Of a stretch of 64,000 bases of DNA, positions 34,463 to 42,759 are shown in pieces. Source of the stretch: Streptomyces spinosisporus. GTDB lineage: Bacteria > Actinomycetota > Actinomycetes > Streptomycetales > Streptomycetaceae. A program made the position numbers and the translations under genes. The notes under the pieces were generated by a model. The model was not told the DNA's origin, made no database searches, and saw nothing but the letters and a program-made list of their open reading frames with translations. The DNA is taken from positions 62,001 to 126,000 of the forward strand of contig NZ_JALDAX010000018.1 of NCBI RefSeq assembly GCF_022698145.1, given 5' to 3'. The number at the start of each line of letters is the position of its first letter. Position 1 is the stretch's first letter.

Positions 34463-35518
34463 ATGACCCACCACCGCATCGCCCTGATCCCCGGTGACGG
34501 CATCGGCACCGAAGTGCTCCCCGCCGCCCGCCGCGTTCTGGACTCCGTCGCCGGCCGGCACGGCATCCGCTTCACCTACCAGTCCTTCGACTGGTCCTGC
34601 GAGCGCTACGTCCATGAGGGCGCGATGATGCCCGAGGACGGTCTGGAGCAGCTGCGCGGGTACGACGCGATCCTGCTCGGCGCGGTCGGTTACCCCGGGG
34701 TCCCCGACCATGTGTCGCTGTGGGGGCTGCTCATTCCCATCCGGCGCGGTTTCCAGCAGTACGTCAACCTGCGGCCCATCCGCGTGTTCGAGGGCGTGCC
34801 CAGCCCGCTGCGCGACGCCCGGCCCGGCGAGGTCGACTTCGTCGTCGTCCGCGAGAACGTCGAAGGCGAATACGGCGAGATCGGGGGGCGCCTGGCGCGT
34901 GGCCTGCCGGAGGAACTGGCCGTTCAGGAGGCCGTGTTCACCCGCAAGGGGGTCACTCGGATCCTGGACTACGCCTTCGATCTGGCCGGGCGGCGCGGGC
35001 ATCGCCTCACCTCGGCGACCAAGTCCAACGGCATCGTGCACACCATGCCGTTCTGGGACGAGCTGGTCGCCGAGCGGGCCGCTCGGCATGCTGATGTGAC
35101 GTGGAATCAGGAGCACATCGACGCCCTCGCCGCCAAGTTCGTACTGGATCCGGCTCGTTTCGACGTCGTCGTGGCCTCGAACCTCTTCGGTGACATCCTC
35201 AGTGACCTCGCGGCGGCCGTCGCCGGCAGCATCGGCATCGCGCCCGCGGCGAACCTCAACCCCGAACGCGACTTCCCCTCCATGTTCGAGCCGGTCCACG
35301 GTTCCGCCCCCGACATCGCTGGCCGCGGCATCGCCAACCCCCTCGGCGCCATCTGGTCCGCCGCCATGATGCTCGACCACCTAGGCCACCCGGAAGCCGC
35401 CAACGAGATCACGGACGCCATCGCCGCACTGCTCGCGAAGACGCCGGTGCGCACCCCCGACCTGGGGGGCACCGCTATGACCGAGCAGTTCACGGACGCC
35501 CTGCTGGAAGTGGTCTGA
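34463..35518 (+). CDS. Tartrate dehydrogenase/decarboxylase-like (isopropylmalate DH family)
   Basis: 351 residues. Beta-decarboxylating dehydrogenase fold: PGDGIGTEV near the start, the tartrate-DH signature SFDWSCERYVHEG, substrate arginines in RPIRVFEGVPSPLR, catalytic Lys in ATKSNGIVHT, and metal aspartates in NLFGDILSDLAAA. This group oxidises and decarboxylates tartrate or D-malate with NAD and Mn2+/Mg2+. The LysR neighbour and a dehalogenase making hydroxyacids point to 2-hydroxyacid catabolism; exact substrate is inferred. Confidence 0.87.
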   Translation: MTHHRIALIPGDGIGTEVLPAARRVLDSVAGRHGIRFTYQSFDWSCERYVHEGAMMPEDGLEQLRGYDAILLGAVGYPGVPDHVSLWGLLIPIRRGFQQYVNLRPIRVFEGVPSPLRDARPGEVDFVVVRENVEGEYGEIGGRLARGLPEELAVQEAVFTRKGVTRILDYAFDLAGRRGHRLTSATKSNGIVHTMPFWDELVAERAARHADVTWNQEHIDALAAKFVLDPARFDVVVASNLFGDILSDLAAAVAGSIGIAPAANLNPERDFPSMFEPVHGSAPDIAGRGIANPLGAIWSAAMMLDHLGHPEAANEITDAIAALLAKTPVRTPDLGGTAMTEQFTDALLEVV

Positions 35519-35551
35519 CACCGGGCCTCGCCTCTTCGTCCGCCGTGAAAT

Positions 35552-35572
35552 ATGTTCTTGTCAACAGAACAT
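35552..35572. promoter_or_regulatory. Perfect inverted repeat ATGTTCT-N7-AGAACAT
   Basis: Lies about 60 bp before the alpha/beta-hydrolase start at 35632. It is the same motif, with equal spacing, as 28863-28883 upstream of a MarR gene 6.7 kb away. No regulator gene is directly adjacent, so trans control by that MarR protein is the inference. Confidence 0.6.
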
Positions 35573-35631
35573 CTTGGAGGCATAGTGAAGTACTCATTGA
35601 CGTATCCCCACCCTTCTTCAAAGAGGCCCCC

Positions 35632-36489
35632 GTGAGCACAGCCGACTGGCTTCCCGACGGCTTTCGCGTCCAGCGGATCGCCGCCAACGACACGCACCTC
35701 TCAGTGGCCGTCGGCGGCAGCGGATCCATCCTGGTCCTGCTGCACGGCTGGCCACAGACCTCCCGCGCCTGGGCCCGTGTGATGCCCTCCCTCGCCCGGA
35801 CGCACACGGTCGTCGTGCCGGACTTGCGGGGCACCGGCTCCAGCGACCGGCCCGCTGACGGTTACGCCAAGACCAACCAGGCACGCGACATGCGCGAGGT
35901 CCTGAAAGCCCTGGGCCTGGACGGCCCCGTGGCGGTGGCGGGCCACGACATCGGCGCGATGGTCGCCTTTGCCTGGGCCGCCGCCCATCCCGAAGACATC
36001 TCCCAACTGGTCCTCGTCGATGCCCTGTTGCCCGGCATCGGCCTTGAAGAGGCGATGAACGTCGCCGAGGGCGGCATGTGGCACTTCGGCTTCTTCATGG
36101 CTCCGCACGTGCCCGAGATGCTCTTCGACGGGCATGAACTCGAGTTCGTCACCGCCACGTTCACCGCCATGTCCAACCCCGGCACCTTCAGTGAGGCCGA
36201 ACTCGCGGCCTACGCGCAGGACTACACCGGACGGGACCGGCTGCGCGGCGGATTCGAGCACTACCGCACCCTGCTTGAGGACGGACGCGAGAACCGCGCT
36301 CTGCTCAAGGAGCGGAAGTTGTCCATGCCCATTCTGGCCATCGGCAGCGCGCAGTCCGGCACCTCCACCGCACAGGCTCTCCAGCCGCACGCGGACGATG
36401 TGCGCGGCGTGGTCGCACCCACCGGGCACTTCGTCGCCGAGGAGGACGCCGACTGGTTCACCAGGACCGTGAGCGAGTTCCTGGCCTGA
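35632..36489 (+). CDS. Alpha/beta hydrolase, epoxide-hydrolase/dehalogenase type
   Basis: 285 residues from GTG 35632 with GAGG 6 bp before it; the open frame upstream contains the operator and is not used. Fold marks: HGWPQTSRAW (oxyanion), an aspartate nucleophile in AGHDIGAM, and His in PTGHFVAEED. The halide-pocket His-Trp pair of true fluoroacetate dehalogenases is absent, so an epoxide hydrolase or haloalkane-type role is more likely. It converges with a nitroreductase gene 9 bp away. Confidence 0.85.
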   Translation: MSTADWLPDGFRVQRIAANDTHLSVAVGGSGSILVLLHGWPQTSRAWARVMPSLARTHTVVVPDLRGTGSSDRPADGYAKTNQARDMREVLKALGLDGPVAVAGHDIGAMVAFAWAAAHPEDISQLVLVDALLPGIGLEEAMNVAEGGMWHFGFFMAPHVPEMLFDGHELEFVTATFTAMSNPGTFSEAELAAYAQDYTGRDRLRGGFEHYRTLLEDGRENRALLKERKLSMPILAIGSAQSGTSTAQALQPHADDVRGVVAPTGHFVAEEDADWFTRTVSEFLA

Positions 36490-36497
36490 CGGCCACA

Positions 36498-37172
36498 CTA
36501 CCGCTGGGCCTGTGTGGACGGCTGCTTCCACCTGTCCCAGTGCAGGACGTGTTCGCGCGGGATGCGTCGGGCCGGCCTGAAGTCGGTGCCGATCGTGTAG
36601 GCGAGCGGGATGAACGCGGCGAGCATGACATCGTCGTACGGGACGCCGAGGACCTCGGCGAGCTCCCGCTCCAGCGGACCCTGCGCAGTCGTCCAGGTCG
36701 TGCCCAGGCCACGCGCCCGGGCCGCCAGCATGAAGCTCCACACGGCAGGCAGGATCGACCCCCAGGCCCCGGCCTGCACCGACACCGGGGCGTCGTCCGT
36801 ACGCCCTTCCAGTCCCGGGATGACGAACGCGGGCACCCGGTGGATGTTCGCGGCGAGGTGGCGCAGCCCGTCGAAGACCTTCTCGGTGGAGCGCGCGTGG
36901 TAGTTCATGCGCCAGACGTCGTTCTCGGTCAGGGGCTGTCCGCTGGACAGCGGGAGTGCCCGCAGGAAGATGTCGGCGACGGCGCGGCGCTGAGCGGGCT
37001 CGGTGACGACGACGAAGTGCCAGCGCTGGCGGTTGCGGCCGGTCGGCGCCTGGGTGGCCAGGTCCACGCACTCCTCGATCAGATGGCGTGGAACGGGGCG
37101 GTCGAAGTCGAGGCGCCTTCGCACGGCACGGGTGGTGGACAGCAGCTCGTCGGGGGTGAGGTTCAGGGTCAT
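36498..37172 (-). CDS. Nitroreductase-family flavoprotein
   Basis: 224 residues from ATG 37172 with GAGG 6 bp upstream; a six-codon longer start is less likely. FMN-binding Arg/Ser region at the start (TTRAVRRRLDFDRP; APTGRNRQRW), the dimer helices, and GLGTTWTT near residue 170 identify the family. These enzymes reduce nitro groups, quinones or enones with NAD(P)H. Divergent from a MarR gene with paired operators between. Confidence 0.88.
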   Translation of the reverse strand: MTLNLTPDELLSTTRAVRRRLDFDRPVPRHLIEECVDLATQAPTGRNRQRWHFVVVTEPAQRRAVADIFLRALPLSSGQPLTENDVWRMNYHARSTEKVFDGLRHLAANIHRVPAFVIPGLEGRTDDAPVSVQAGAWGSILPAVWSFMLAARARGLGTTWTTAQGPLERELAEVLGVPYDDVMLAAFIPLAYTIGTDFRPARRIPREHVLHWDRWKQPSTQAQR

Positions 37173-37182
37173 GCGCGACCTC

Positions 37183-37260
37183 ATAATCATCTTGGTGCAG
37201 ATTATTGGGGAGCATATTAAGCAAGTGAGTGGCGCGCAAACAATCTGTGGCCCAACGATT
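37183..37260. promoter_or_regulatory. Two AATC-N11-GATT operators
   Basis: Site 1 is ATAATC-N11-GATTAT at 37183-37205; site 2 is AATC-N11-GATT at 37242-37260. Arms and spacer length agree. Site 1 would cover the nitroreductase promoter and site 2 lies toward the MarR gene. This is a likely MarR operator pair. Confidence 0.55.
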
Positions 37261-37332
37261 CTTGGTAGGGTGACGGCGCGATCACCCCGCAGACAGCCGA
37301 ACAGACAGAGCAGGCAGAGGAGGTGGGCCGCC

Positions 37333-37794
37333 GTGTCACCGAGGACCGCGGGCCCTGAGGCCGTCTACTTTCCGAGGCTCGCTACGGAGCGCCTCGACAT
37401 CGCGCTGTGCCGCGCCTCGGCCGTCGTCGCCCGCGCCGCGGAGGCCCGGGCGAGCGAGTCCGGGATCGGTGTCGGGCAGCATCTGGTGCTCAAGATGCTC
37501 GCCGAGGTCGGCCCCAGCTCGCAGCGCGTCCTGAGCGACCAACTACGCATCGACCGCAGCGTCATGGTCGGCATCTGCGACGGGTTGGAGGGGGCGGGAC
37601 ACGTACGCCGCGAACGTGATGCGGGCGATCGCCGCGCCTACGCCGTCACCATCACGGACTCGGGCCGCCAACTCCTCGCCCGGGCCGAGGCGGGCGTACC
37701 CGAGTTCCTCGACGACACGTTCAAGGCCCTCACCCCCCGCGAACGCCATCAACTCTCCACGCTGATCGGCAAGTTGCTACACCTCGACGCCTGA
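37333..37794 (+). CDS. MarR-family transcriptional regulator
   Basis: 153 residues from GTG 37333, with GAGGAGG about 9 bp upstream. Winged helix: SSQRVLSDQLRIDRSVMVGI and HVRRERDAGDRRAYAVTITD. It is divergent from the nitroreductase gene, and two matching operator-like repeats lie between, so it probably represses both. The following 186 bp (37795-37980) hold no recognisable gene. Confidence 0.88.
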   Translation: MSPRTAGPEAVYFPRLATERLDIALCRASAVVARAAEARASESGIGVGQHLVLKMLAEVGPSSQRVLSDQLRIDRSVMVGICDGLEGAGHVRRERDAGDRRAYAVTITDSGRQLLARAEAGVPEFLDDTFKALTPRERHQLSTLIGKLLHLDA

Positions 37795-37980
37795 CCCACG
37801 TCACCGCCCGGGCCACGGCAGCCCCAATCGCGGACAGTGTCCGATCAGTCGAAGCCTCCGAGCGTGAACCAAGCCACATCCGATGGCCGGCGTCGCAACT
37901 CACCCGGTTGTTCAGATCCGCTTGACCTTGCCGGTGGCGGGATCGGTCAACGCGTACACCGTGTATGGGCTTCTCCTGCA

Positions 37981-38589
37981 TCAGCTCAGGGTGTAGTGGG
38001 CGGCCAGGGCGCGGGCGGCGCGGGCTGCCTGGTCTTCGGCCCAGTCCGGGGAGCTGCGGTCTCCGGGCAGCATGTCCTGCTGGTGGAACAGGGCCAGGCC
38101 GTGTGCCGCCGCGGCCACCTTGACCAGCAGGTCGAGCGCCGACTCCGCATCTCCGGTGATCTGGCCGGTCACGGGTGTCAGGTCGTCGTGCAGGAGGCTT
38201 CCCGCCTCGGCGAGTTCGGGGTGCCGGATCTTGTCGAGGCCGGCGAGGAAGGTGATGGCGAACAGGGCGCGTTCCTCGATGGCGAAACGCACATAGGCGG
38301 CCGCGAAGGCGGCCAACTGCTCGACCGGTTCGGTGTGTGCGGCAAGCGCACTGCGGTAACGGCGCCGCTGTTTCTCGTAGCCCTTCAGTGCGAGCGAAAC
38401 CAGTAGGGCGTCGCGGTCGGCGAAGTGCTTGTACGGCGCCGCGACGCTCACCCCGGCGCGCCGACACGCCTCGGCGAGGGTGAATCCATGCGCCCCCTTC
38501 TCGGCGACGAGGGCGAGAGCGGCCTGCTCAAGTGCGTTGCGCAGGTCTCCGTGGTGGGTTCCCGAGGGGCGGGACCGTTTGACTGTCAC
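37981..38589 (-). CDS. TetR-family transcriptional regulator
   Basis: 202 residues from GTG 38589. Longer starts would run through the operator at 38598. N-terminal HTH: HHGDLRNALEQAALALVAEK and TLAEACRRAGVSVAAPYKHF. The C-terminal ligand domain resembles the WHG type (AYVRFAIEERALFAITF). It is divergent from an SDR gene at 38700, its presumed target. Confidence 0.88.
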   Translation of the reverse strand: MTVKRSRPSGTHHGDLRNALEQAALALVAEKGAHGFTLAEACRRAGVSVAAPYKHFADRDALLVSLALKGYEKQRRRYRSALAAHTEPVEQLAAFAAAYVRFAIEERALFAITFLAGLDKIRHPELAEAGSLLHDDLTPVTGQITGDAESALDLLVKVAAAAHGLALFHQQDMLPGDRSSPDWAEDQAARAARALAAHYTLS

Positions 38590-38597
38590 ACCCGCAA

Positions 38598-38614
38598 GGT
38601 TAACACTACTAACC
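38598..38614. promoter_or_regulatory. TetR operator GGTTA-N7-TAACC
   Basis: Perfect 5-bp inverted repeat immediately before the TetR start and 86 bp before the divergent SDR gene. Confidence 0.5.
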
Positions 38615-38699
38615 ACAAGGTGAATGGCTTTAACCATGATGACCAAGGTGACCATGGCGCCCGCCCCCTCACCCGGAACTCACTTGCGAGGAGTACGTC

Positions 38700-39638
38700 A
38701 TGAGCCGAACGCGCACGGCCCGCTGGAGCGCCGACGACATACCCGACCAGCGCGGCCGCACCGCCGTCATCACGGGAGCCAACACCGGCATCGGATTCGA
38801 GACGGCCAAGGCACTCACACTGCGAGGCGCAACCGTGGTCCTCGCGGTACGCGACCTGGACAAGGGCAAGCTGGCCGCCGATGAACTGCGGACCGCCGCA
38901 CCGACGGCGCAGGTCCTCGTCCAGCACCTCGACCTGAGTTCGCTCGCGTCCGTGCACGCCGCCGCAAAGTCACTGCGCAACACTCACCCACAGGTAGATC
39001 TGCTGATCAACAACGCGGGCGTGATGTACGCCCCGTATCGCACCACCGCCGACGGCTTCGAGCTGCACCTCGGCACCAACCACCTCGGGCACTTCGCTCT
39101 CACTGCACTGCTGTGGGACCTCTTGCCGCCCACCCCCGCCTCGCGCGTGGTCACCGTCAGCAGCGCCGGTCACCGCATGGGCGGCCCCATCGACCTCGAC
39201 GACCTCGACTGGCACAAGCGCCCCTACAACAGGACGGCCGCCTACGGACACTCCAAGCTGGCCAACCTGCTGTTCACCTACGAACTCCAGCGCAGACTCC
39301 CGGACGGTGGCCCCCTCGCCGTCGCGGCCCACCCGGGCGGCGCCGACACCACCGGCTCCAAGGCAGCGATGTCCCACTCCTCGTGGCTCACGCGTACCGC
39401 GTTCGCAGCCGTACGCCCACTACTCCTGCAATCCCCCGCCATGGGCGCCCTACCCATCCTCCGCGCGGCGACCGACCCACAGGTGAGCGGCGGCGAGTAC
39501 TACGGGCCGCGCGGTTTCCAACAGAGCAAGGGCCACCCCGAAGCCGTACGCTCCAGCCCTCAGTCCCACGATGCCGAACTCCAGCGACAGTTGTGGGCCC
39601 GCTCCGAAGAACTGACGGGCGTCACGTTTCCCATCTGA
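38700..39638 (+). CDS. SDR-family oxidoreductase (retinol-dehydrogenase-like)
   Basis: 312 residues. Motifs: GANTGIG at 26-32, NNAG at 104-107, serine near 154-155, Tyr182-x3-Lys186 (YGHSK). The length and NHLGHFALTAL helix match the RDH/WW-oxidoreductase-like SDR group, which reduces aldehydes or ketones. GAGGAG precedes the ATG at 6 bp. Probably repressed by the divergent TetR. Ends at a repeat/hairpin region. Confidence 0.88.
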   Translation: MSRTRTARWSADDIPDQRGRTAVITGANTGIGFETAKALTLRGATVVLAVRDLDKGKLAADELRTAAPTAQVLVQHLDLSSLASVHAAAKSLRNTHPQVDLLINNAGVMYAPYRTTADGFELHLGTNHLGHFALTALLWDLLPPTPASRVVTVSSAGHRMGGPIDLDDLDWHKRPYNRTAAYGHSKLANLLFTYELQRRLPDGGPLAVAAHPGGADTTGSKAAMSHSSWLTRTAFAAVRPLLLQSPAMGALPILRAATDPQVSGGEYYGPRGFQQSKGHPEAVRSSPQSHDAELQRQLWARSEELTGVTFPI

Positions 39639-39675
39639 CGTCTGATGCCCGACGTCTGGCATCTGGCGTCTGACG
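39632..39675. terminator. Repeat-rich hairpin between convergent genes
   Basis: GATGCC (39644-39649) pairs with GGCATC (39658-39663). The segment also reads as three 14-bp units built on GACGTCTG. It lies between the SDR stop (39638) and the TetR stop (39683), so it can serve both transcripts. Confidence 0.5.
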
Positions 39676-39682
39676 CAGCCCG

Positions 39683-40285
39683 TCAGTCATCGCCTCCGGC
39701 GGCATCGGGCGTCGACGGCGAGAGGTTCAGGCCGGCCAGCGTGACCGCGACCAGCCGGTGCACCGCAGCCTTGGAGGGCAGGCTGCCGGCGGCGCCCAGG
39801 GCGTGCAGGCAGTAGGACGCGAGCTCTGCGGGAGCGACGTCATCGCGGATGTCCCCGGCCTGCGCGGCGTCGGTGATGAGGTCCCGTACGAGGGCGTTCA
39901 GGTGCTGCTCGGCGTGGGCGAGGTGCTCGCCCCGGTGCACCACCGCCGCGATCTCGGTGTGCTGGGGGCGCTCGTGGGTGATGTCGGCGTAGGCCTGGAG
40001 GACGGCTGCGAGTCGTTCACCAGGGGTGCCCGCCCGGTCGCGGATGCGGGTGAGGTGTTCGAGATGCGCGCTCACGTGGCCTTCGTGCCACGCGGCCAGG
40101 ATCGACTCGACGTCGGGGAAGTACTTGTACAGGGTGGCCCGGCCGATGCCGGTCTCCTTCGCGATCTGCGACATCGTCACCGACGCCAGCCCGTGCTCGG
40201 CCACCAGCGCCGCGGTGGTCTCCAAAGTCGCCTCGCGGACCGTGCGGCGATGCTCGGCGATCGTCTCATTCCACAGCTTCGGCAC
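39683..40285 (-). CDS. TetR-family transcriptional regulator
   Basis: 200 residues. HTH: REATLETTAALVAEHGLASV and MSQIAKETGIGRATLYKYF with PDVESILAAW after it, followed by an all-helical ligand domain. It is divergent from the methyltransferase gene at 40404. A 15-bp perfect palindrome lies in the gap, so autoregulation and control of the methyltransferase/DUF2218 genes are likely. Confidence 0.9.
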   Translation of the reverse strand: MPKLWNETIAEHRRTVREATLETTAALVAEHGLASVTMSQIAKETGIGRATLYKYFPDVESILAAWHEGHVSAHLEHLTRIRDRAGTPGERLAAVLQAYADITHERPQHTEIAAVVHRGEHLAHAEQHLNALVRDLITDAAQAGDIRDDVAPAELASYCLHALGAAGSLPSKAAVHRLVAVTLAGLNLSPSTPDAAGGDD

Positions 40286-40331
40286 CTGCGCAGTGTACGC
40301 GATGACACTGTTCAGACACTATGGATTGACA

Positions 40332-40346
40332 GAGACACAGTGTCTC
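40332..40346. promoter_or_regulatory. TetR operator GAGACAC-A-GTGTCTC
   Basis: Perfect 7-bp inverted repeat around one central base, 46 bp before the TetR start. GACACTGTTCAGACACT just upstream repeats the half-site, so two dimers may bind. Confidence 0.65.
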
Positions 40347-40403
40347 GATAAAGCTGAGGGCGTTGCGAATCCGCACTTCCACGCGACGCAAGGAGTGCCC
40401 CTC

Positions 40404-41123
40404 ATGGCACAGCTCGCCGACGAGCCGACCCACGACCCCGATCCCGACCCCGACCCCGATCCCGGATCTCACGATGTCGACACCGCCCGCCCCCGACGGC
40501 ACCACGCCTCCGGCCGCCGGGGCACGGACGACGCCGCATTCCGGCACGAGGAGCTCTACGCGAGCCCGCCGCCGTGGGACACAGGCCTCCCCCAGCCCGC
40601 CTTTCTCGCCCTCGCCGACGCGGGGCTTCTGCACGGCCGGGTACTGGATGTGGGCTGCGGTACCGGCGAACACACGCTCATGGCCGCCCGGTTCGGGCTG
40701 GAGGCCACCGGCGTCGATCTCGCCACCAACGCCCTGGATCTTGCCGTGAAGAAGGCAGAGGTACGGGGCCTGACGGCACGGTTCGTGCGGCACGACGCCC
40801 TGCGCCTGGCCGACCTCGGCGAGCGGTTCGACGTCGTACTGGACTCCCTGGTCTTCCACGGCTTCCGCGACAAGGACCGGGCAGCCTACACAGCAAGCCT
40901 GCGCACCGCGACGAAGTCCGGCGGGCGCTACTTCATGCTCTGCTTCCGCGACGAGCCGCCGAACCCGTCCGGGCGGACGCATCGGCTGACACCGGAGGAG
41001 ATCCGTACGGCGTTCGCCGACGGGTGGCGGATCGACGCCGTCGAACCCGTCACGATCGCCTGCACCCTGCCCGCCCACTCCGACGGCATCCGCGGCTGGC
41101 GCACCGCGCTCACCAGGAACTGA
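40404..41123 (+). CDS. SAM-dependent class I methyltransferase
   Basis: 239 residues from ATG 40404 with AAGGAG 8 bp upstream. The first 25 residues contain an Asp-Pro alternation (DPDPDPDPDP). The SAM-binding motif VLDVGCGTGEHT is near residue 80, followed by the acidic end of beta-2 (GVDLA) and a post-motif region (FDVVLDSLVFHGF). It resembles TehB/thiopurine-type methyltransferases that act on small or toxic molecules. Probably TetR-controlled; substrate unknown. Confidence 0.85.
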   Translation: MAQLADEPTHDPDPDPDPDPGSHDVDTARPRRHHASGRRGTDDAAFRHEELYASPPPWDTGLPQPAFLALADAGLLHGRVLDVGCGTGEHTLMAARFGLEATGVDLATNALDLAVKKAEVRGLTARFVRHDALRLADLGERFDVVLDSLVFHGFRDKDRAAYTASLRTATKSGGRYFMLCFRDEPPNPSGRTHRLTPEEIRTAFADGWRIDAVEPVTIACTLPAHSDGIRGWRTALTRN

Positions 41124-41206
41124 GTTCTCCGCAGGACGACGCCGCAGGTGGGCGACGCCAGCGCCCGCGCGGCCCCAGCCGCCCCGCGGTTTCAGAAAGG
41201 AAGGTC

Positions 41207-41881
41207 ATGCCGACCGCCGAAGCCCACGTTTCCACCGAGCGCGCCAGCCGCTACCTCGTCCAACTCTGCCGTCACCTGGGGCAGATGAGCGGCGTGCGCC
41301 ACCAGCCGCCCGCCCGCCACGGAGGGGGCGGCATGCCGCCGACAGTGCAGGATGTCGACTACTCCGACGCGGTCGGCGTGATTCGCTTCGCCGAGGGCCG
41401 GCTCACCTTGCAGGCCACCCCGGACACGCTGAATCTGCGCATCGACGCCGGCGGCCAGGACACCCTGCAGCGTCTCCAGGACGGCATCACCGCACGCCTT
41501 GAGAAGATCGGCCGCCGTGACCACCTGATGGTGACCTGGCAGCGGTGCCAAACGCCCCCAGACCCGCCCGGCGAGGGCGACGCCGGGACGGCCTCCGTCT
41601 CCGCAACCGGGAATGCAAAGCGTCGCGGCGGCGGCAGGACCATCGGGCTGATCGCGGTCGCCGTCGTGGTCATCGCCGTGCACGTGGGTCTGGGCGGAGC
41701 CGCACTGGCCACCTCGACGTGGACCGGCTGGGCCGTCAACGCGGTCGTGGCAGCCCTCCTGTTGAAGGTGGTGTTCGTGGTCGTCCCCGTCGTCTTGGGC
41801 CGCTCCGCCACCCGCCGCGGCAGGCCGTTGCTGCCGCGATGGGCACTGCGGCATGCGCCGCACAAATCCGACGGTCCTTGA
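41207..41881 (+). CDS. DUF2218 protein with two C-terminal membrane helices
   Basis: 224 residues from ATG 41207 after AAAGGAAGG. Residues 1-100 match DUF2218 (STERASRYLVQLCRHLGQM; an IRFAEGRLTLQA strand; MVTWQR). Residues ~135-200 are two hydrophobic helices separated by a short loop. DUF2218 is small, soluble and often tied to siderophore or iron systems; here it is membrane-tethered. It follows the methyltransferase by 83 bp. Confidence 0.75.
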   Translation: MPTAEAHVSTERASRYLVQLCRHLGQMSGVRHQPPARHGGGGMPPTVQDVDYSDAVGVIRFAEGRLTLQATPDTLNLRIDAGGQDTLQRLQDGITARLEKIGRRDHLMVTWQRCQTPPDPPGEGDAGTASVSATGNAKRRGGGRTIGLIAVAVVVIAVHVGLGGAALATSTWTGWAVNAVVAALLLKVVFVVVPVVLGRSATRRGRPLLPRWALRHAPHKSDGP

Positions 41882-41930
41882 CCCGGCTGAGCCGTGACGC
41901 CCGGCAGAACAGGGCCGCCCGTTGCCCGGT

Positions 41931-41990
41931 CCTGTCCTGTTCTATCCCGTCCTGTTCTGTCCTGTCCTGTCCTGTCCTGTCCTGTCCTGC
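41931..41990. repeat. Pentanucleotide microsatellite (CCTGT)n
   Basis: Twelve consecutive 5-mers of the form CCTGT, nine of them exact or ending in C, with three one- or two-base variants near the left end. It lies 100 bp upstream of the dihydrofolate-reductase-like gene (42090). Confidence 0.95.
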
Positions 41991-42089
41991 TGCAGCATCA
42001 TGGGTTTTTCTCGTTGCTCCTCAGCGCGGCGATGAGTTTGTGGCTCCCGCCCGGTCCAAGCTCGTGACATCCGAGGAAAGGACAGCGAC

Positions 42090-42695
42090 ATGTCAGAGCT
42101 TCTCGTCGACTTCATCACCTCCCTCGACGGCTATGCGTCGGGTGAGGGATGGCCCGGGTTCTGGGGGCTTGAGGGTCCGGAGTACCTCGCCTGGCTCGGT
42201 GAGCAGCCCGAGGTCACCTATCTGATGGGAGCGAACACCTACCGCCTGATGTCGGGCTTCGCCGAAGGCCAAGTCCCAAGTGGCCAGGACGACTTCAGGC
42301 CCGAGGAAGAAGCGTCCGTCGACGAGCTCACGCAAGCGCCGAAGGTGGTGTTCTCCTCCTCGCTGGAGAAGCCACTGACGTGGGCCAACTCCACCCTCGT
42401 CAGCGACGACGCCGTCGAGACGGTCCGCGCCATGAAGTCGAGCGGTTCCGGTCTCCTCAGCACCATCGGCAGCCTCAGCCTGTGCCGGTCCCTGCTGCGA
42501 GCCGGGCTCGTCGACCGCTTCCGGGTCGTGATGTTCCCGGTGATCACCGGGGCCACGGGCCAGGAACGCATCTACGACGGCTACCCGGACGTCGCCCTCG
42601 AAATGACCGAGCACCGCACCTTCGACGGCCGCATCCAGCTCGTCGAGTACAAGCCCCGCGTGCTCGAACACCCGCCTCTCGGCGCCCCTGCGTGA
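42090..42695 (+). CDS. Dihydrofolate-reductase-like (RibD C-terminal) protein
   Basis: 201 residues. DHFR/RibD_C fold: DFITSLDGYAS near the start, TYLMGANTYRLM, VVFSSSLEKPLTWAN, and the glycine motif of beta-4 in a modified GSLSLCRSLLRAGLVD. Such actinobacterial stand-alone proteins reduce unknown pterin- or deaza-flavin-like substrates. AAAGGAC lies near the start. A CCTGT microsatellite is just upstream. Confidence 0.85.
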   Translation: MSELLVDFITSLDGYASGEGWPGFWGLEGPEYLAWLGEQPEVTYLMGANTYRLMSGFAEGQVPSGQDDFRPEEEASVDELTQAPKVVFSSSLEKPLTWANSTLVSDDAVETVRAMKSSGSGLLSTIGSLSLCRSLLRAGLVDRFRVVMFPVITGATGQERIYDGYPDVALEMTEHRTFDGRIQLVEYKPRVLEHPPLGAPA

Positions 42696-42759
42696 CGTCG
42701 CACCGTCCGCTGCTTGCTACGAACGGCGCCCACGCCAATGGGGCATGCCTTTGCGGCGG

